The translations under genes were made by a program, and so were the position numbers. Below, one piece after another: positions 44,976 to 54,589 of a DNA stretch of 64,000 bases. The notes under the pieces were generated by a model. The model searched no databases and was not told the origin of the DNA. It was given only the letters and a program-made list of their open reading frames with translations. The first letter of the stretch is position 1; the number at the start of each line of letters is the position of its first letter. This DNA is from Micromonospora gifhornensis (GTDB taxonomy: Bacteria; Actinomycetota; Actinomycetes; Mycobacteriales; Micromonosporaceae): the NCBI RefSeq assembly GCF_016863515.1, contig NZ_BOPA01000003.1:1-64000 (forward strand), given 5' to 3'.

Positions 44976-45805
44976 CGCAGGTGAGCGAGCGGCCGCGGAT
45001 CGTGCGCGGCTGGGAGTGGGCCCGTCCGGTACGGCCGGTACGGCGTGAGGTGCTCAGCGCCGCCCCCGAACTGGAGGAGGGGCACCCGCCGCTGTTGTTC
45101 GTACCCGGCTTCGGGCACGGCGCCTGGGCGTACGCCGAGCACTGGCTCGGGCACACCGCCTCCCGGGGATTTCCGGCGTACGCGGTGAGCCTGCGCGGGC
45201 ACGGCGGCAGCGGCCCGGCGCCGGAGGCGGACCTGCGGGCGTACACGCACGACGTGGTCCAGGTGGCGGCGGGCCTGCCGCGCCAGGCGGTGCTGGTGGG
45301 GCACGGCGCCGGGGCGCTCGTGGTGGCGCACGCCCTGGCCCGCTACCCGGCCCGGGCGGCGGTGCTGGTGGCCCCGGTGTTCGGTGGCTGGGCGAGCCTG
45401 GGTGCGGCGCTGCGCCGCAACCCGTTCGGCACCCTGCCGGCGGTGTTCGGCGGCGGCCTGCGGCTGAGCCGCAGCCAGCTGTTCAGCCGGGAACTGCCCG
45501 AGGCCGAGGCCCGGCGGTACACCGCCCGGCTGGGTCGGGCCGCCCGGCGTGCCCAGTGGCAACTGCTCACCGGCGCCGACCCGGAACCGGCGGTGGGTCG
45601 CCCGCCGGTGCTGGTGCTGGGCAGCCCCGACGACCGGGTGGTGCCGGCGACGGCGCTGACCCGCGCCGCCCGGCGTTACGGCTCGGCCCCGCTGCTCTTT
45701 CCGGGCATGGGACACGACCTGATGCTGGACGCCCGGTGGCAGGAACCGATCGACGCCATCCTCGACTGGCTGCTCAAACACCCGGGCCGCGCCGGCCGGC
45801 CCTGA
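44972..45805 (+). CDS. Alpha/beta hydrolase-fold protein lacking the nucleophile Ser
   Basis: The 277-residue protein has the fold markers LLFVPGFGHGAWAY (oxyanion loop), AVSLRGHGGSG, an Asp loop (VLGSPDDRVVPAT) and the late His (FPGMGHDLML). The nucleophile elbow, normally GHSxGG, reads VGHGAGALV: the Ser is Gly (GGC codon at 45307-45309). Hydrolysis by the usual mechanism is therefore unlikely. GTG 44972 overlaps the FMO stop, so they are one unit. It may be a non-hydrolytic relative or binding protein. Confidence 0.85.
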   Translation: MTQVSERPRIVRGWEWARPVRPVRREVLSAAPELEEGHPPLLFVPGFGHGAWAYAEHWLGHTASRGFPAYAVSLRGHGGSGPAPEADLRAYTHDVVQVAAGLPRQAVLVGHGAGALVVAHALARYPARAAVLVAPVFGGWASLGAALRRNPFGTLPAVFGGGLRLSRSQLFSRELPEAEARRYTARLGRAARRAQWQLLTGADPEPAVGRPPVLVLGSPDDRVVPATALTRAARRYGSAPLLFPGMGHDLMLDARWQEPIDAILDWLLKHPGRAGRP

Positions 45806-45908
45806 TCGGGGTACCGGGGCCGTCGGGCCGGCCCTGACCGGGCCGACGGGCCGACCCGCGCAGTGGGGTCGGCCCGGTGCTCGCCCGCGCAGTGGGGTCG
45901 GCCCGGTG
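45796..45908. repeat. Short direct repeats after the alpha/beta hydrolase stop
   Basis: CCGGCCCTGA, including the stop codon, occurs at 45796-45805 and 45828-45837. A 25-bp unit (CCCGCGCAGTGGGGTCGGCC...) is repeated exactly at 45855-45879 and 45884-45908. The block fills the space before the otsA 3' end. Confidence 0.85.
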
Positions 45909-45915
45909 GCTCGGC

Positions 45916-47337
45916 TCAACCGCCGAGCCGGGTGAGCAGCAACCCGCTCTGATCCAGGGTGGACAGATAGGAGCGGGCCCAGGCGCGGATGTCGTGCTCC
46001 CGCAGGTACGCGCGCATGGCCTGCATCCGCGCCCGCACGTCGGCCGGCTCGGCGCGCAGCGCCGCGAGCAACCCCTGCTTGAGCCCTTCCAGGTCGTGCG
46101 GGTTGACCAGGTACGCCTGCGACAGTTCGGCGGCAGCCCCGGCGAACTCGCTGAGTAGCAGCGCACCGGCGTCGTCCACCCGGGCGGCCACGTACTCCTT
46201 GGCGACCAGGTTCATCCCGTCGCGCAGCGGGGTCACCGCCATCACGTCCGCGATCCGGTAGAGCGCGGCCAGTTCGGTCCGGTCGAACGGCTGGGTGAGG
46301 TAGTGGATCGCCGGTTCGCCCACCCGGCCGAACTCGCCGTTGATCCGTCCGACCTCGCGTTCGACCCGGTCGCGGAGGATCTGGTACTGACCGACCCGTT
46401 CCCGGCTGGGCACCGCCACCTGCACCAGCACCGTGTCGCGGACCTTGACGTGTCCACCTTCGAGCAATTCGCTGTACGCCTTGAGCCGCTGCTCGATGCC
46501 CTTGGTGTAGTCCATCCGGTCGACACTGAGGATGACCTGTTCCGGGCTGCCGAGGTCGTGCCGCAGCCGGCGCGCCCGGTCGGCCACCTCGGGCCGGTCG
46601 GCGAGCGCCGCCATCTCGGCGGTGTCGATGGAGACCGGAAAGGCTCCGATGCGGACGATCCGGTCCTCGACCGCGATCCGTCGGTCGGTGGCCGGCAGCC
46701 CGAGCACCTTGGTCACCAGTTGGGCGAAGTTGTGCGCGGCCTGAGCCCGCTGGAAACCGACCAGATCCGCGCCGAGCATCCCGTGCAGCAGTTCGGCCCG
46801 GCGCGGCAGCTGCATGAACAGCTCCGGCGGTGGGAACGGCACGTGCAGGAAGAAACCGATGCGCAGGTCGGGTCGCAGGGCACGGAGCAGGCCCGGCACC
46901 AGTTGCAGGTGGTAGTCCTGCACCCAGACCACCGCGCCCTGCTCGGCGACCTGGGCGGTGGCCTCGGCGAAGCGCTGGTTGACCCGCTGGTACGCGTCCC
47001 ACCAGCGCCGGTGGTGCTCGGGTTGTTCCACCGCGTCGTGGTAGATCGGCCAGAGGGTCGCGTTCGCAAAGCCCTCGTAGTGATCGCGCAGGTCTTCGCT
47101 GCTCAACGGCACGGTGTGCATGCGTACCCCGTCGACGTCGGGCAGGGTGGGCGCGGGACCGGTCCCGCCGGCCCAACCGACCCAGGTCGCCGGGGTGTGT
47201 CTCAACAGGGGGTGCAGGGCGCTCACCAGGCCACCAGGACTGCGTCGCCACTCGCAGGCGCCATCGAGCGCCACGTTGTCGTTGATGGGGAGGCGGTTGG
47301 CTACCACCACGAGGGAGCTCTGTCGCATCTCGGGCAT
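45916..47337 (-). CDS. otsA: Alpha,alpha-trehalose-phosphate synthase
   Basis: OtsA makes trehalose 6-phosphate from UDP- or GDP-glucose and glucose 6-phosphate for osmo-protection. The GT20 protein (473 residues from ATG 47337) has VVVANRLPIN, SPGGLVSALHPLL, WVQDYHLQLVPG, FFLHVPFPPPELF, VDRMDYTKGIEQRL and PLRDGMNLVAKEYVA. Starts at GTG 47364 and ATG 47328 are also possible. No otsB is nearby. A palindrome lies upstream at 47405-47428. Confidence 0.9.
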   Translation of the reverse strand: MPEMRQSSLVVVANRLPINDNVALDGACEWRRSPGGLVSALHPLLRHTPATWVGWAGGTGPAPTLPDVDGVRMHTVPLSSEDLRDHYEGFANATLWPIYHDAVEQPEHHRRWWDAYQRVNQRFAEATAQVAEQGAVVWVQDYHLQLVPGLLRALRPDLRIGFFLHVPFPPPELFMQLPRRAELLHGMLGADLVGFQRAQAAHNFAQLVTKVLGLPATDRRIAVEDRIVRIGAFPVSIDTAEMAALADRPEVADRARRLRHDLGSPEQVILSVDRMDYTKGIEQRLKAYSELLEGGHVKVRDTVLVQVAVPSRERVGQYQILRDRVEREVGRINGEFGRVGEPAIHYLTQPFDRTELAALYRIADVMAVTPLRDGMNLVAKEYVAARVDDAGALLLSEFAGAAAELSQAYLVNPHDLEGLKQGLLAALRAEPADVRARMQAMRAYLREHDIRAWARSYLSTLDQSGLLLTRLGG

Positions 47338-47404
47338 TCCGATCAGCAGGGGAGTGACCGCCACGAGAAAGGAACAACCGGGCAGTCGGAGGGTGACGTG
47401 ACGT

Positions 47405-47428
47405 ACTGTCGGTATTCCTACTGACAGT
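47405..47428. promoter_or_regulatory. 24-bp imperfect palindrome upstream of otsA, candidate operator
   Basis: ACTGTC (47405-47410) and GACAGT (47423-47428) are complementary, as are the inner GTA (47412-47414) and TAC (47419-47421). The region is AT-richer than its surroundings, and a TACTGT match to the -10 consensus overlaps it on the minus strand. It is probably a regulator site controlling otsA. Confidence 0.5.
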
Positions 47429-47504
47429 AAGTTACACCACTGTTACATCCCTCGGCGTAGGCGGTCTGCGTCCCGGTATCCGGGCGGCTTCCGGCTCGGC
47501 GGCC

Positions 47505-48353
47505 TCAGACGACCGCCCCGTCGTCGGGATCGCGTTCCTCGTCGCCCGGACGCAGCCGCCACACCAACGTGACGAAACCGGCGAGGATGCCGGTGAAACC
47601 GAGCAGCGTCACCACGCCCCGATCGGCGGGGACCAGGTCGGGGAAGAGGAACAGCACGAACCCGAGCAGAATGGCCAGCACACCGGCCACCGCGAACTTC
47701 GACACCCGGGGCAGCGGTGGGGGCGGGGGCGGCACGTAACGCTCGTCGGCGTCCGGGTCGTCGGGCAGGTCCGCGCCGAAGGTGTCCAGGCCCTCCAGCA
47801 GGGAAGGGCCGTCGCCGTCGCGTGGGCCACGGCCCACCGAGACACCGGAGATGTCCGCCGCGTACGGCAACCGGCGTACGCCGGTGGCGGTCGGTCCGGC
47901 CGGCTCGTCGGGGCCCGGCAGGGTCGCGGTCGTGGTGGTGCCCGCCCGGCCCGGCGGCTCGTCCACGTCCTCCGCGGCCGGCCACGGGTGCGCCCCGGCG
48001 CCCGGCGAGGAGTGGAACCCGGCGACGATCTGAGCCCATTCGGCGTCGATGTCCGGTTCCTCGTTGACCCGTCCCGAGGTGCCCTCGTCGGACAGTTGGT
48101 TGAGGTAGTCCCGGGCCGTGCTCAGGTGCGAGCGGTCCACGTAGAGCCGGTCGACCGGCCGAGGCGGGACGGTGGTGGTGCGGGTGACCGGATTCAGATC
48201 TGCCGACGGTTGCAGGTACGCGGCGATGCCGCCGGCCGCCAGCACGTCGAGCAGGTGCTCGCCGACGCGCGGATCGACGTCGCCGGCCACGGCGTACTCG
48301 TTCGCGTCGATCCCGTTGTCCCGCCGTCCCCGGCGGGCTCCACCCGCTGACAC
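47505..48353 (-). CDS. Membrane protein with two C-terminal membrane segments (DUF308-like)
   Basis: The 282-residue protein has a conserved N-terminus (NGIDANEYAVAGDVDPRVGEHLLDVLAAGGIAAYLQPSADLNP), a Pro/Gly-rich middle and two C-terminal membrane segments (KFAVAGVLAILLGFVLFLF and VVTLLGFTGILAGFVTLVW). GTG 48353 is chosen because GGAGG is nine bases upstream; ATG 48362 and 48371 are alternatives. The N-terminal part resembles a small alpha/beta module. Function unknown. Confidence 0.72.
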   Translation of the reverse strand: MSAGGARRGRRDNGIDANEYAVAGDVDPRVGEHLLDVLAAGGIAAYLQPSADLNPVTRTTTVPPRPVDRLYVDRSHLSTARDYLNQLSDEGTSGRVNEEPDIDAEWAQIVAGFHSSPGAGAHPWPAAEDVDEPPGRAGTTTTATLPGPDEPAGPTATGVRRLPYAADISGVSVGRGPRDGDGPSLLEGLDTFGADLPDDPDADERYVPPPPPPLPRVSKFAVAGVLAILLGFVLFLFPDLVPADRGVVTLLGFTGILAGFVTLVWRLRPGDEERDPDDGAVV

Positions 48354-48561
48354 CCGGACCATCCTCCTCATCGCGCCGCCGGCGCGCCCCGCGTCCAGCC
48401 CCTGGGCGCCACCCACACGCCGTGCTCTGAATCGTGACACGTCCGGACCGGGTTCGGGGAGTGCCTTGTGGCGTGGGGTACCCGGGCGCGTCCCGCGCCG
48501 CTGGTCGACACGCGGCTCTTTGTCCTTTTGTGCGGCGGGTGCCAGGCAATCCGGCGGATGC

Positions 48562-49983
48562 TCAGGCGCAGAGGTTCGCCACCGCGACCCGGACCGGATC
48601 GGGGTTGGCCCAGCTCCAGTTGGGGTGCGCGCGGTTGGTGAGCAGAACGAGCACGATCCGGCGGCCGGGGTGCACGAGAAGCGAGGTGCCGGTGAAGCCG
48701 GTGTGTCCGAAGGTGCGACTGGTGGCGAGTTTGCCCATGAACCAGGGCTGGTGAAGCACCACCCCCAGGCCATGGTCGGAGGTGCGGTCGGGACGTTCGG
48801 CGTCGACGGCGGGCAGGCCGGCGTTGACGTTTGTCAGCATCTTCGCGGTGGTTTCCGCGGAGAGGATCCGGGTGCCGCGGTAGGTGCCGCCGTCCAGCAG
48901 GAGCTGCCCGATGACGGTGAGGTCGGCGGCGGTGGAGAAGATGCCGGCGTGTCCGGCGATCCCACCGAGATGGTTGGCGACGTCGTCGTGCACGGTGCCC
49001 CGCAGCAGTCCCCGGCTGGAGCGGGCGTCGGTGGCGACGAGTCGCGCGGCCTGGTCGGCGCTGCTGAGCCAGGTCTTGGGGTTGAAGCCGGTGTCGCGCA
49101 GGCCGAGCGGGCCGGTGATGCCGGACTTGAGCGCCTTGTCGAGCCGTTGACCGGTGACGTGCTCGACGAGTTGGGCGGCGACCATGAGACCGACGCTGGA
49201 GTAGCGGAAGACCGTGCCGGGGGTGGCGCCCTTGATCAGCGGGGTGGCCAGGACGGCGGCCCGCCGGGCGGCGTCGTCGGGCAGACCGGTGACCTTGGCG
49301 CCGACGGGCAGCCCGCTGGTGTGCGCCAGCAGCATGCCGACGGTGACCTTGCTCTTGCCGGCACCGGTGAAGCCGGGCAGATACTCCACGACGGGGGCGT
49401 CGAGGGCGATCCGGCCGGCGTCGACCTGCTGCAGGGTCAGGATGGCGGTGAACACCTTGGTCAGCGAGGCGGTGTCGAAGATCGAGTCGTGACGCATGGC
49501 GACCTGCTTCGACTCGGGCAGCAGCACCGGGCCGGCACCGTAGCGCAGCGCCTTGCCGACCACGGCCCGGGCGACGAGCTTGCCGTCGACCTGCACGGAC
49601 GTCACCGCGCCGGCGTACGCGGGGTGGTTCGGGTTCTGTGCCGTGGGCTTCAGGTGCCGGGTCAGCTCCATCGCCAGGCCCCGGCTCAGCGGTGACGGCG
49701 TGCCGATGCCGGCCTGCCCGCTCAGGCTGCCGTCGGCCGCCGCCTCGGCCGAGCTGCCGGGTGCCGCGCCGAGCGCCTCGCCGGCCGCCGCCGAGGGCGT
49801 TCCCGTGGGCGGCGCACTCGACGCCCCGGCGCCGGGACGGTGCGTCGCGGCGGGGCCGGTGGGTGAGCCGGTGGCGGCAACGGCGTCCGGCGTGGACGGC
49901 GACACCGGCTGGCGGCAGCCGGCGACGGCAGCGGTGACCGCGGCCAGGCCGAGCCCGAGCACGGTACGGCGGTGCACAGACAT
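48562..49983 (-). CDS. Exported serine beta-lactamase-like hydrolase (class C type)
   Basis: The 473-residue protein has a twin-arginine lipoprotein signal (HRRTVLGLGLAAVTAAVAGC, Cys about residue 23), a long Ala/Pro/Gly linker (25-105) and a serine hydrolase domain. The SxxK motif is FDTASLTKVF, the Tyr is in FRYSSVG and the third motif is HTGFTG. These features fit the beta-lactamase/D-alanyl-D-alanine carboxypeptidase/esterase group. Expected outside the membrane; substrate unknown. The start may also be one of two ATGs just upstream (49989/49992). Confidence 0.87.
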   Translation of the reverse strand: MSVHRRTVLGLGLAAVTAAVAGCRQPVSPSTPDAVAATGSPTGPAATHRPGAGASSAPPTGTPSAAAGEALGAAPGSSAEAAADGSLSGQAGIGTPSPLSRGLAMELTRHLKPTAQNPNHPAYAGAVTSVQVDGKLVARAVVGKALRYGAGPVLLPESKQVAMRHDSIFDTASLTKVFTAILTLQQVDAGRIALDAPVVEYLPGFTGAGKSKVTVGMLLAHTSGLPVGAKVTGLPDDAARRAAVLATPLIKGATPGTVFRYSSVGLMVAAQLVEHVTGQRLDKALKSGITGPLGLRDTGFNPKTWLSSADQAARLVATDARSSRGLLRGTVHDDVANHLGGIAGHAGIFSTAADLTVIGQLLLDGGTYRGTRILSAETTAKMLTNVNAGLPAVDAERPDRTSDHGLGVVLHQPWFMGKLATSRTFGHTGFTGTSLLVHPGRRIVLVLLTNRAHPNWSWANPDPVRVAVANLCA

Positions 49984-50153
49984 GCGCCGCATCATGACAG
50001 GCGTTGATCGTCCGACAAAGCCCCTGCCCCTTGCCGGCGGCGCTGTGTCACGGTTTCTGAGTCTGCCCGGTAACCGTTGTGATCGGCGGGCCGGATTCGT
50101 AGGCTCGTGTCGCGACCGCGCCGTCGCGAACCACCGCCAAGGGAAGGACGCCG

Positions 50154-50855
50154 GTGCTGTACTGGCTGTTGAAGTACGTGATTCTCGGCCCACTGCTGAG
50201 ACTCATCTTCCGGCCGCAGGTGGAGGGCCTGCACCACGTACCGGCCACCGGCCCGGTGATCCTGGCCAGCAACCACCTCTCCTTCTCCGACTCGATCTTC
50301 ACCCCGTTGATCGTGCCCCGGAAGGTCACCTTCGTGGCCAAGGCGGAGTACTTCACCGGCAAGGGGATCAAGGGTGCGCTGACGAAGATGTTCTTCACCG
50401 GCACCGGCACCATCCCGGTGGACCGCTCCGGCGGCCAGGCGGCCCGCGCCGCCCTGGACACCCAGCTCAAGGTGCTGCGGGCCGGCGGCATCGCCGGCAT
50501 CTACCCGGAGGGCACCCGCTCCCCGGACGGGCGGCTCTACCGGGGCAAGACCGGCGTGGCCCGGCTGGCGTTGGAGAGCGGCGCGCCGGTGGTGCCGGTG
50601 GTGATGCTCAACCTCGACAGGATCCAGCCGCCCGGCACGCTGCTGCCCAGAGTGGAACGGGTGCGCATCCGGTTCGGCCCGCCGCTGGACTTCTCCCGGT
50701 ACGCCGGGCTGGCCGGTGACCGGTTCGTCGAGCGCGCGGTCACCGACGAGATCATGTACGAGCTGATGGAACTCTCCGGCCGTGAGTACGTCGACGTCTA
50801 CGCCCAGAAGCTGAAGAACCCACCCGCCGCCCCCGCCGCCCCCGTCGCCGCCTGA
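50154..50855 (+). CDS. 1-acyl-sn-glycerol-3-phosphate acyltransferase (PlsC family)
   Basis: The 233-residue protein has the acyltransferase motifs NHLSFSD (HX4D), GIYPEGTRSPDG and PVVPVVML. It adds the second acyl chain in phospholipid synthesis. GTG 50154 has AAGGGAAGG upstream. The M. tuberculosis homologue, Rv2182c, lies in the same neighbourhood. Confidence 0.9.
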   Translation: MLYWLLKYVILGPLLRLIFRPQVEGLHHVPATGPVILASNHLSFSDSIFTPLIVPRKVTFVAKAEYFTGKGIKGALTKMFFTGTGTIPVDRSGGQAARAALDTQLKVLRAGGIAGIYPEGTRSPDGRLYRGKTGVARLALESGAPVVPVVMLNLDRIQPPGTLLPRVERVRIRFGPPLDFSRYAGLAGDRFVERAVTDEIMYELMELSGREYVDVYAQKLKNPPAAPAAPVAA

Positions 50856-50904
50856 GCCGCTTTCGGCACGCCGCCTCTCGGTTGTGCCGCCCGACGGTGG
50901 CGGG

Positions 50905-53900
50905 TCAGCCGGCGAGGGTCCGGGTCTCGCCGACGTCCGGTCGGGCCAGGGTGAGCAGGCCCGGTGCGGCGTTGCGGTGGGCGAAGGCCCGTACCTCGGC
51001 CAGCGGATCGGCGGCCCGCGCGTGCTCGCCCACCGTCTCCAGTTCCCGCACCGCGAACGTCAACGCCAGGATCCGGTCGGTGACGTCGGGAATGCCCGCG
51101 TAGAGCTCGGCGGCGGCCAGGTGCAGCTCTGCGGCGTGCCGGTGGTCGCCGTCGGCGCCGGCCAGCGCCCCGGTGACGGTCCGCAGCGCCGCCTCCGACC
51201 AGGGCGTACGGTGACCGACCTGATCCAGCATGCCGCGTACCCGAGCGGCGGACCTGCGGCCGGTGAGGGTGGCCGCCCAACTGGCGGCGGCGATCCACTC
51301 GCCGCTGGCCAGCGCCGGCACCGCCGTCCACGCCTGTGCCAACTCGTCGAGCAGGGACACCGCGCACTCGGTGCGCCCCTGCACCGCCCGGCACAGCGCG
51401 CCCATCGCCAGCATCGTCCAGTGCAGCCGGTGGAAGCCGCTGCGCCGGGCGGTCTCCAGCGCGGCAGCCACGTCGTCGCCCGCCGGCACCGCTGCCGGAC
51501 CCGGGGCGGTCGACGAACCGGCGGCCGGCGGCACCGGCTGGCCACGCAGCACCAGCAGACACGACCGCAGCCCACGGACCTGCATGTCCCAGCTGCCGGT
51601 CGGGGTGTCCACGAACGCCTCGGCGGCGGCGAGCAGCCGATTGAAGTCCCCCTCGAACCAGGCCCGCATCGCCTCGCCCGAGTAGCTGGTGGTCAGCGTC
51701 TGCCCGCTCGCGGTGCGGGCCGGCGCAGCCGAGAGCAGGGCGTCGGAGCGCAGCCAGTCGCCCTCCTCCCGCACCGCGTACGCGAGGTTCTGGGTGGCCC
51801 GGGGCAACGCCAGCAGCTGCCGGCCCCGGCTGAACTCGACGATGGCGTACAACTCGTCCAGGCCGGAGCGGTCGCCGGCCTGGTAGCGGGCGGTGGCGGC
51901 GGTGATCCGGGCGTTGGTGCGGATCTCGGTCAAGCCGAGCCGCTCGCCGATCTCGGACGCGGTGTCGGCCGCTGCCACCGCCGCGTCGCGCTCGTAGTTG
52001 AGCATGTGCAGCCGACCCAGCTCGGCGTAGGCGTCCGCCTTCTGGGCGCTGTCCGGCAGCGGCTCGAACAGCCGTACCGCGTGGTCCAGGCAGGCCAGTG
52101 CGGCCTGCCGGTCGGCGCGCAGCCACGCCGCCTGACCGAGCAGCGTCCAGGCCCGCGCCGCGCACGCCTCGTCGCCGTGCGCCAGCAGCCGGTCGGCCAG
52201 CGTCTGCACCTGCTCGGAGCCGCCACCGGAGAGGAATGCGTTGCCGTCACGGTAGAACGAGATCTCCGTGCTCAACAGTTCCAGCTGGAGCCGGCCCACC
52301 GGGTCGGAGTCGTCGGCCAGCCCGAGGGCCCGACCCGCGTGCCCGGCGGCAGCGTCCAACCCGTGCAGGGCGTACGCCCGGCGGGCCGCCCGGTGCAGCG
52401 CGGCCCGTGCCGGGCCGGCGTACCGGGTGGTGTCCATGCCCAGCGACCGGGCGATCTCGTGTGCCGCCCAACGGTGATGAGCCAGCACCTCGGCCAGGTC
52501 GGTGTCCCGGCTCTGCGACAGCGTGTCCAGCCAGTCCGCCGTGCGTTCGTGCCGGGCCACCCGCTCGGTACGCGGCAACCGCTGGTAGCAGACGTCGCGC
52601 ACCAGCACGTGCCGGAACCGGTACTCCGGCTGACCGGCCATGGTGGACGCACCCTGCTCGTGCACGAAGTCGCGTTGCTCCAGCCGGCGCAGCGCCCGCT
52701 CGACCGCCTCGACCGACTGCCCGACCGCCGCCGCCACCGCGCCCGGCCAGAACTGCACCCCGACCACGGCCGCCGCCAGCAGCACCGCCCGTTCCTTCGC
52801 GTCGAGCAGGTCGACCCGGTTGGCGATGACCGCGTGCACGCTCTCCGGCATCGGCAGGTCGAGATGCTTCTCCAGCGACCAGCCCCGCCCCGACTGGCGC
52901 AACGCGCCCTGCTCGATCAGCATCCGGACGTACTCGTGGGCGTAGAGCGGGTTGCCGCCGGCCACCTCGATCAGCGGGGTGAGCAGGTCGGCGGAGAAGG
53001 CGGCCTGGCCGAACATGTGCGCGTACAACGCGGCGATGCCGGTGTCGCGCAGCGGCGGCAGGGTGATCGTCACCGAGCCGGTGATCGTCCCCGCCCAGCT
53101 CGGGTCCCGGTCGACCAGCTCGGGACGGGCGGTGCAGAGCAGCAGCAGCGGCACGTCCCGGGCCGCCGCGCCGAGCAGTTCCACGAAGCGCAGCATCGCG
53201 TCGTCGGCCCAGTGCAGATCCTCGAAGACCAGCACGGTGGGGCGGCGGGCCGCCAGCGCCAACAGGAACCGCCGCCACGCCGACTCCGCCTCCTCGGCCG
53301 GCAGCGGGGTGCCCGCCAGGCCGACAAGCGGGCGCAGCGCGTCCGCGACCCGGTCCCGCTCGCCGGGGCCGACCAGCTCGCCGACGGCAGCGGCGAGCCG
53401 CTGCGCGGCGGTGCCGGCCGGGTCGGTGTCGAGGATGCCCGCCTCGGCCTTGACGATGTCGGCCAGCGCGGCGAACGTGACGTTCTCGCCGAACGGTGGG
53501 CAGCGCCCGATCCGCCAGGTCAATGGCTCGTCCACCAGCCGGTCGGTGTGCCGGTGCAGCTCCCGGACCAGCCGGCTCTTGCCGATGCCGGCCCGTCCGA
53601 AGACGGTCACCACCTGGGGTCGGCGGTCGCGCAGACTGCGGTGCAGGGCGTTGACAAGCATGCCCAGCTCATGTTCGCGGTCGATAAGCGGGGTGGCGTC
53701 CGGTTCCCGGTCGGCGGGCTGCTGGCGTACCGCGGCCAGGGCCAGCCACACCTCGGTGGGTGCGGAGCGCCCGCGCAGGGTGACCGGCGGCTGCTCCTCG
53801 TAGCGGATGGTGTCGCGGGTCAGCGCGTGCGTGGTGCCGTCGACGAGCACCCCGCCCGGCGGTGCCACGGACTGCAACCGGGAGGCGGTGTTGACCACGT

Positions 53901-54474
53901 CGCCGGCCACGATCGCCTGCCCACCGTCACGGGCGGCGGCCACGTCGACAAGCGCCTCGCCGGTGGCCACCCCCACCCGGAAGCGCAGCCCGTCGGTGCC
54001 GGTGGGCGTGAAACGGGTGAGCACCCGTTGCAGCTCCAGGCCGGCCCGTACGCACCGCAGCGCGTCGGTCTCGGTGGCCACCGGCGCGCCGAACAGTGCC
54101 ATCACCGCGTCGCCGATGTACTTCTCGACCACCCCGCCGTACTGGCTGACCACCCGCCGGGCGGCGGAGAAGAACCCGGTCTGCATGCCCCGGACCAGCT
54201 CCGGGTCGGCCCGCTCGACGTACGGGGTGAAGTCGATCAGGTCGACGAAGAGCACGCTGACCCGGCGGCGGTCCTCCTGCGGGATCGCCGGGGCACGGTC
54301 GTTGCCGGCCCGGGGCGCGCCGCAGGAGGTGCAGAACGCCACGTCGGGCGCGAGCGGGCGCAGGCAGTGCGGGCAGACGGCACCGAGCTCCGCGCCGCAG
54401 CCACCGCAGAAGCGGTCTCCGTCGGCGGCGGTGCGTCCACAGCGATCACACTGAGTGGCGATGACACCCTCCAC
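50905..54474 (-). CDS. Class III adenylate cyclase fused to zinc ribbons, AAA ATPase and TPR-like repeats
   Basis: The 1189-residue protein has two N-terminal zinc ribbons (CDRCG...CGGCG, CPHC...CTSCG; about 5-55), a class III cyclase domain (about 65-235) with metal-binding Asp residues in FVDLIDFT and YIGDAVMALFG, the substrate Lys in EKYIGD and VNTASRL holding Asn and Arg, then a P-loop ATPase (GRAGIGKSRLV; FEDLHWADDAM) and a long helical repeat region (about 600-1189). The key cyclase residues are intact, so cAMP synthesis is plausible. GTG 54474 is the best start. A Crp-type regulator lies 0.5 kb away. Confidence 0.87.
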   Translation of the reverse strand: MEGVIATQCDRCGRTAADGDRFCGGCGAELGAVCPHCLRPLAPDVAFCTSCGAPRAGNDRAPAIPQEDRRRVSVLFVDLIDFTPYVERADPELVRGMQTGFFSAARRVVSQYGGVVEKYIGDAVMALFGAPVATETDALRCVRAGLELQRVLTRFTPTGTDGLRFRVGVATGEALVDVAAARDGGQAIVAGDVVNTASRLQSVAPPGGVLVDGTTHALTRDTIRYEEQPPVTLRGRSAPTEVWLALAAVRQQPADREPDATPLIDREHELGMLVNALHRSLRDRRPQVVTVFGRAGIGKSRLVRELHRHTDRLVDEPLTWRIGRCPPFGENVTFAALADIVKAEAGILDTDPAGTAAQRLAAAVGELVGPGERDRVADALRPLVGLAGTPLPAEEAESAWRRFLLALAARRPTVLVFEDLHWADDAMLRFVELLGAAARDVPLLLLCTARPELVDRDPSWAGTITGSVTITLPPLRDTGIAALYAHMFGQAAFSADLLTPLIEVAGGNPLYAHEYVRMLIEQGALRQSGRGWSLEKHLDLPMPESVHAVIANRVDLLDAKERAVLLAAAVVGVQFWPGAVAAAVGQSVEAVERALRRLEQRDFVHEQGASTMAGQPEYRFRHVLVRDVCYQRLPRTERVARHERTADWLDTLSQSRDTDLAEVLAHHRWAAHEIARSLGMDTTRYAGPARAALHRAARRAYALHGLDAAAGHAGRALGLADDSDPVGRLQLELLSTEISFYRDGNAFLSGGGSEQVQTLADRLLAHGDEACAARAWTLLGQAAWLRADRQAALACLDHAVRLFEPLPDSAQKADAYAELGRLHMLNYERDAAVAAADTASEIGERLGLTEIRTNARITAATARYQAGDRSGLDELYAIVEFSRGRQLLALPRATQNLAYAVREEGDWLRSDALLSAAPARTASGQTLTTSYSGEAMRAWFEGDFNRLLAAAEAFVDTPTGSWDMQVRGLRSCLLVLRGQPVPPAAGSSTAPGPAAVPAGDDVAAALETARRSGFHRLHWTMLAMGALCRAVQGRTECAVSLLDELAQAWTAVPALASGEWIAAASWAATLTGRRSAARVRGMLDQVGHRTPWSEAALRTVTGALAGADGDHRHAAELHLAAAELYAGIPDVTDRILALTFAVRELETVGEHARAADPLAEVRAFAHRNAAPGLLTLARPDVGETRTLAG

Positions 54475-54589
54475 TGGTGAGCCCCGACGCGGGGCGCACG
54501 ACCGAGTATCGCTGCCCAGCCGAGTGTCGGGTACCGGGCTGTTGGTTTGTGGACACTCCGCCGGGCAGTGCGCTGTGTGGCGCAACGGC

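Noticed and set aside
43569..45805. FMO and hydrolase considered as part of a biosynthetic gene cluster
   Set aside because: No synthase, carrier protein, transporter or pathway regulator is near; neighbours are glucokinase and otsA.
44927..47377. An 816-codon minus-strand frame
   Set aside because: It covers otsA in another frame and the alpha/beta hydrolase in antisense; no motifs.
50884..54480. A 1198-codon plus-strand frame
   Set aside because: It is antisense to the cyclase-ATPase gene, whose domains are unmistakable. The plus frame has no domain and is a GC-bias shadow.
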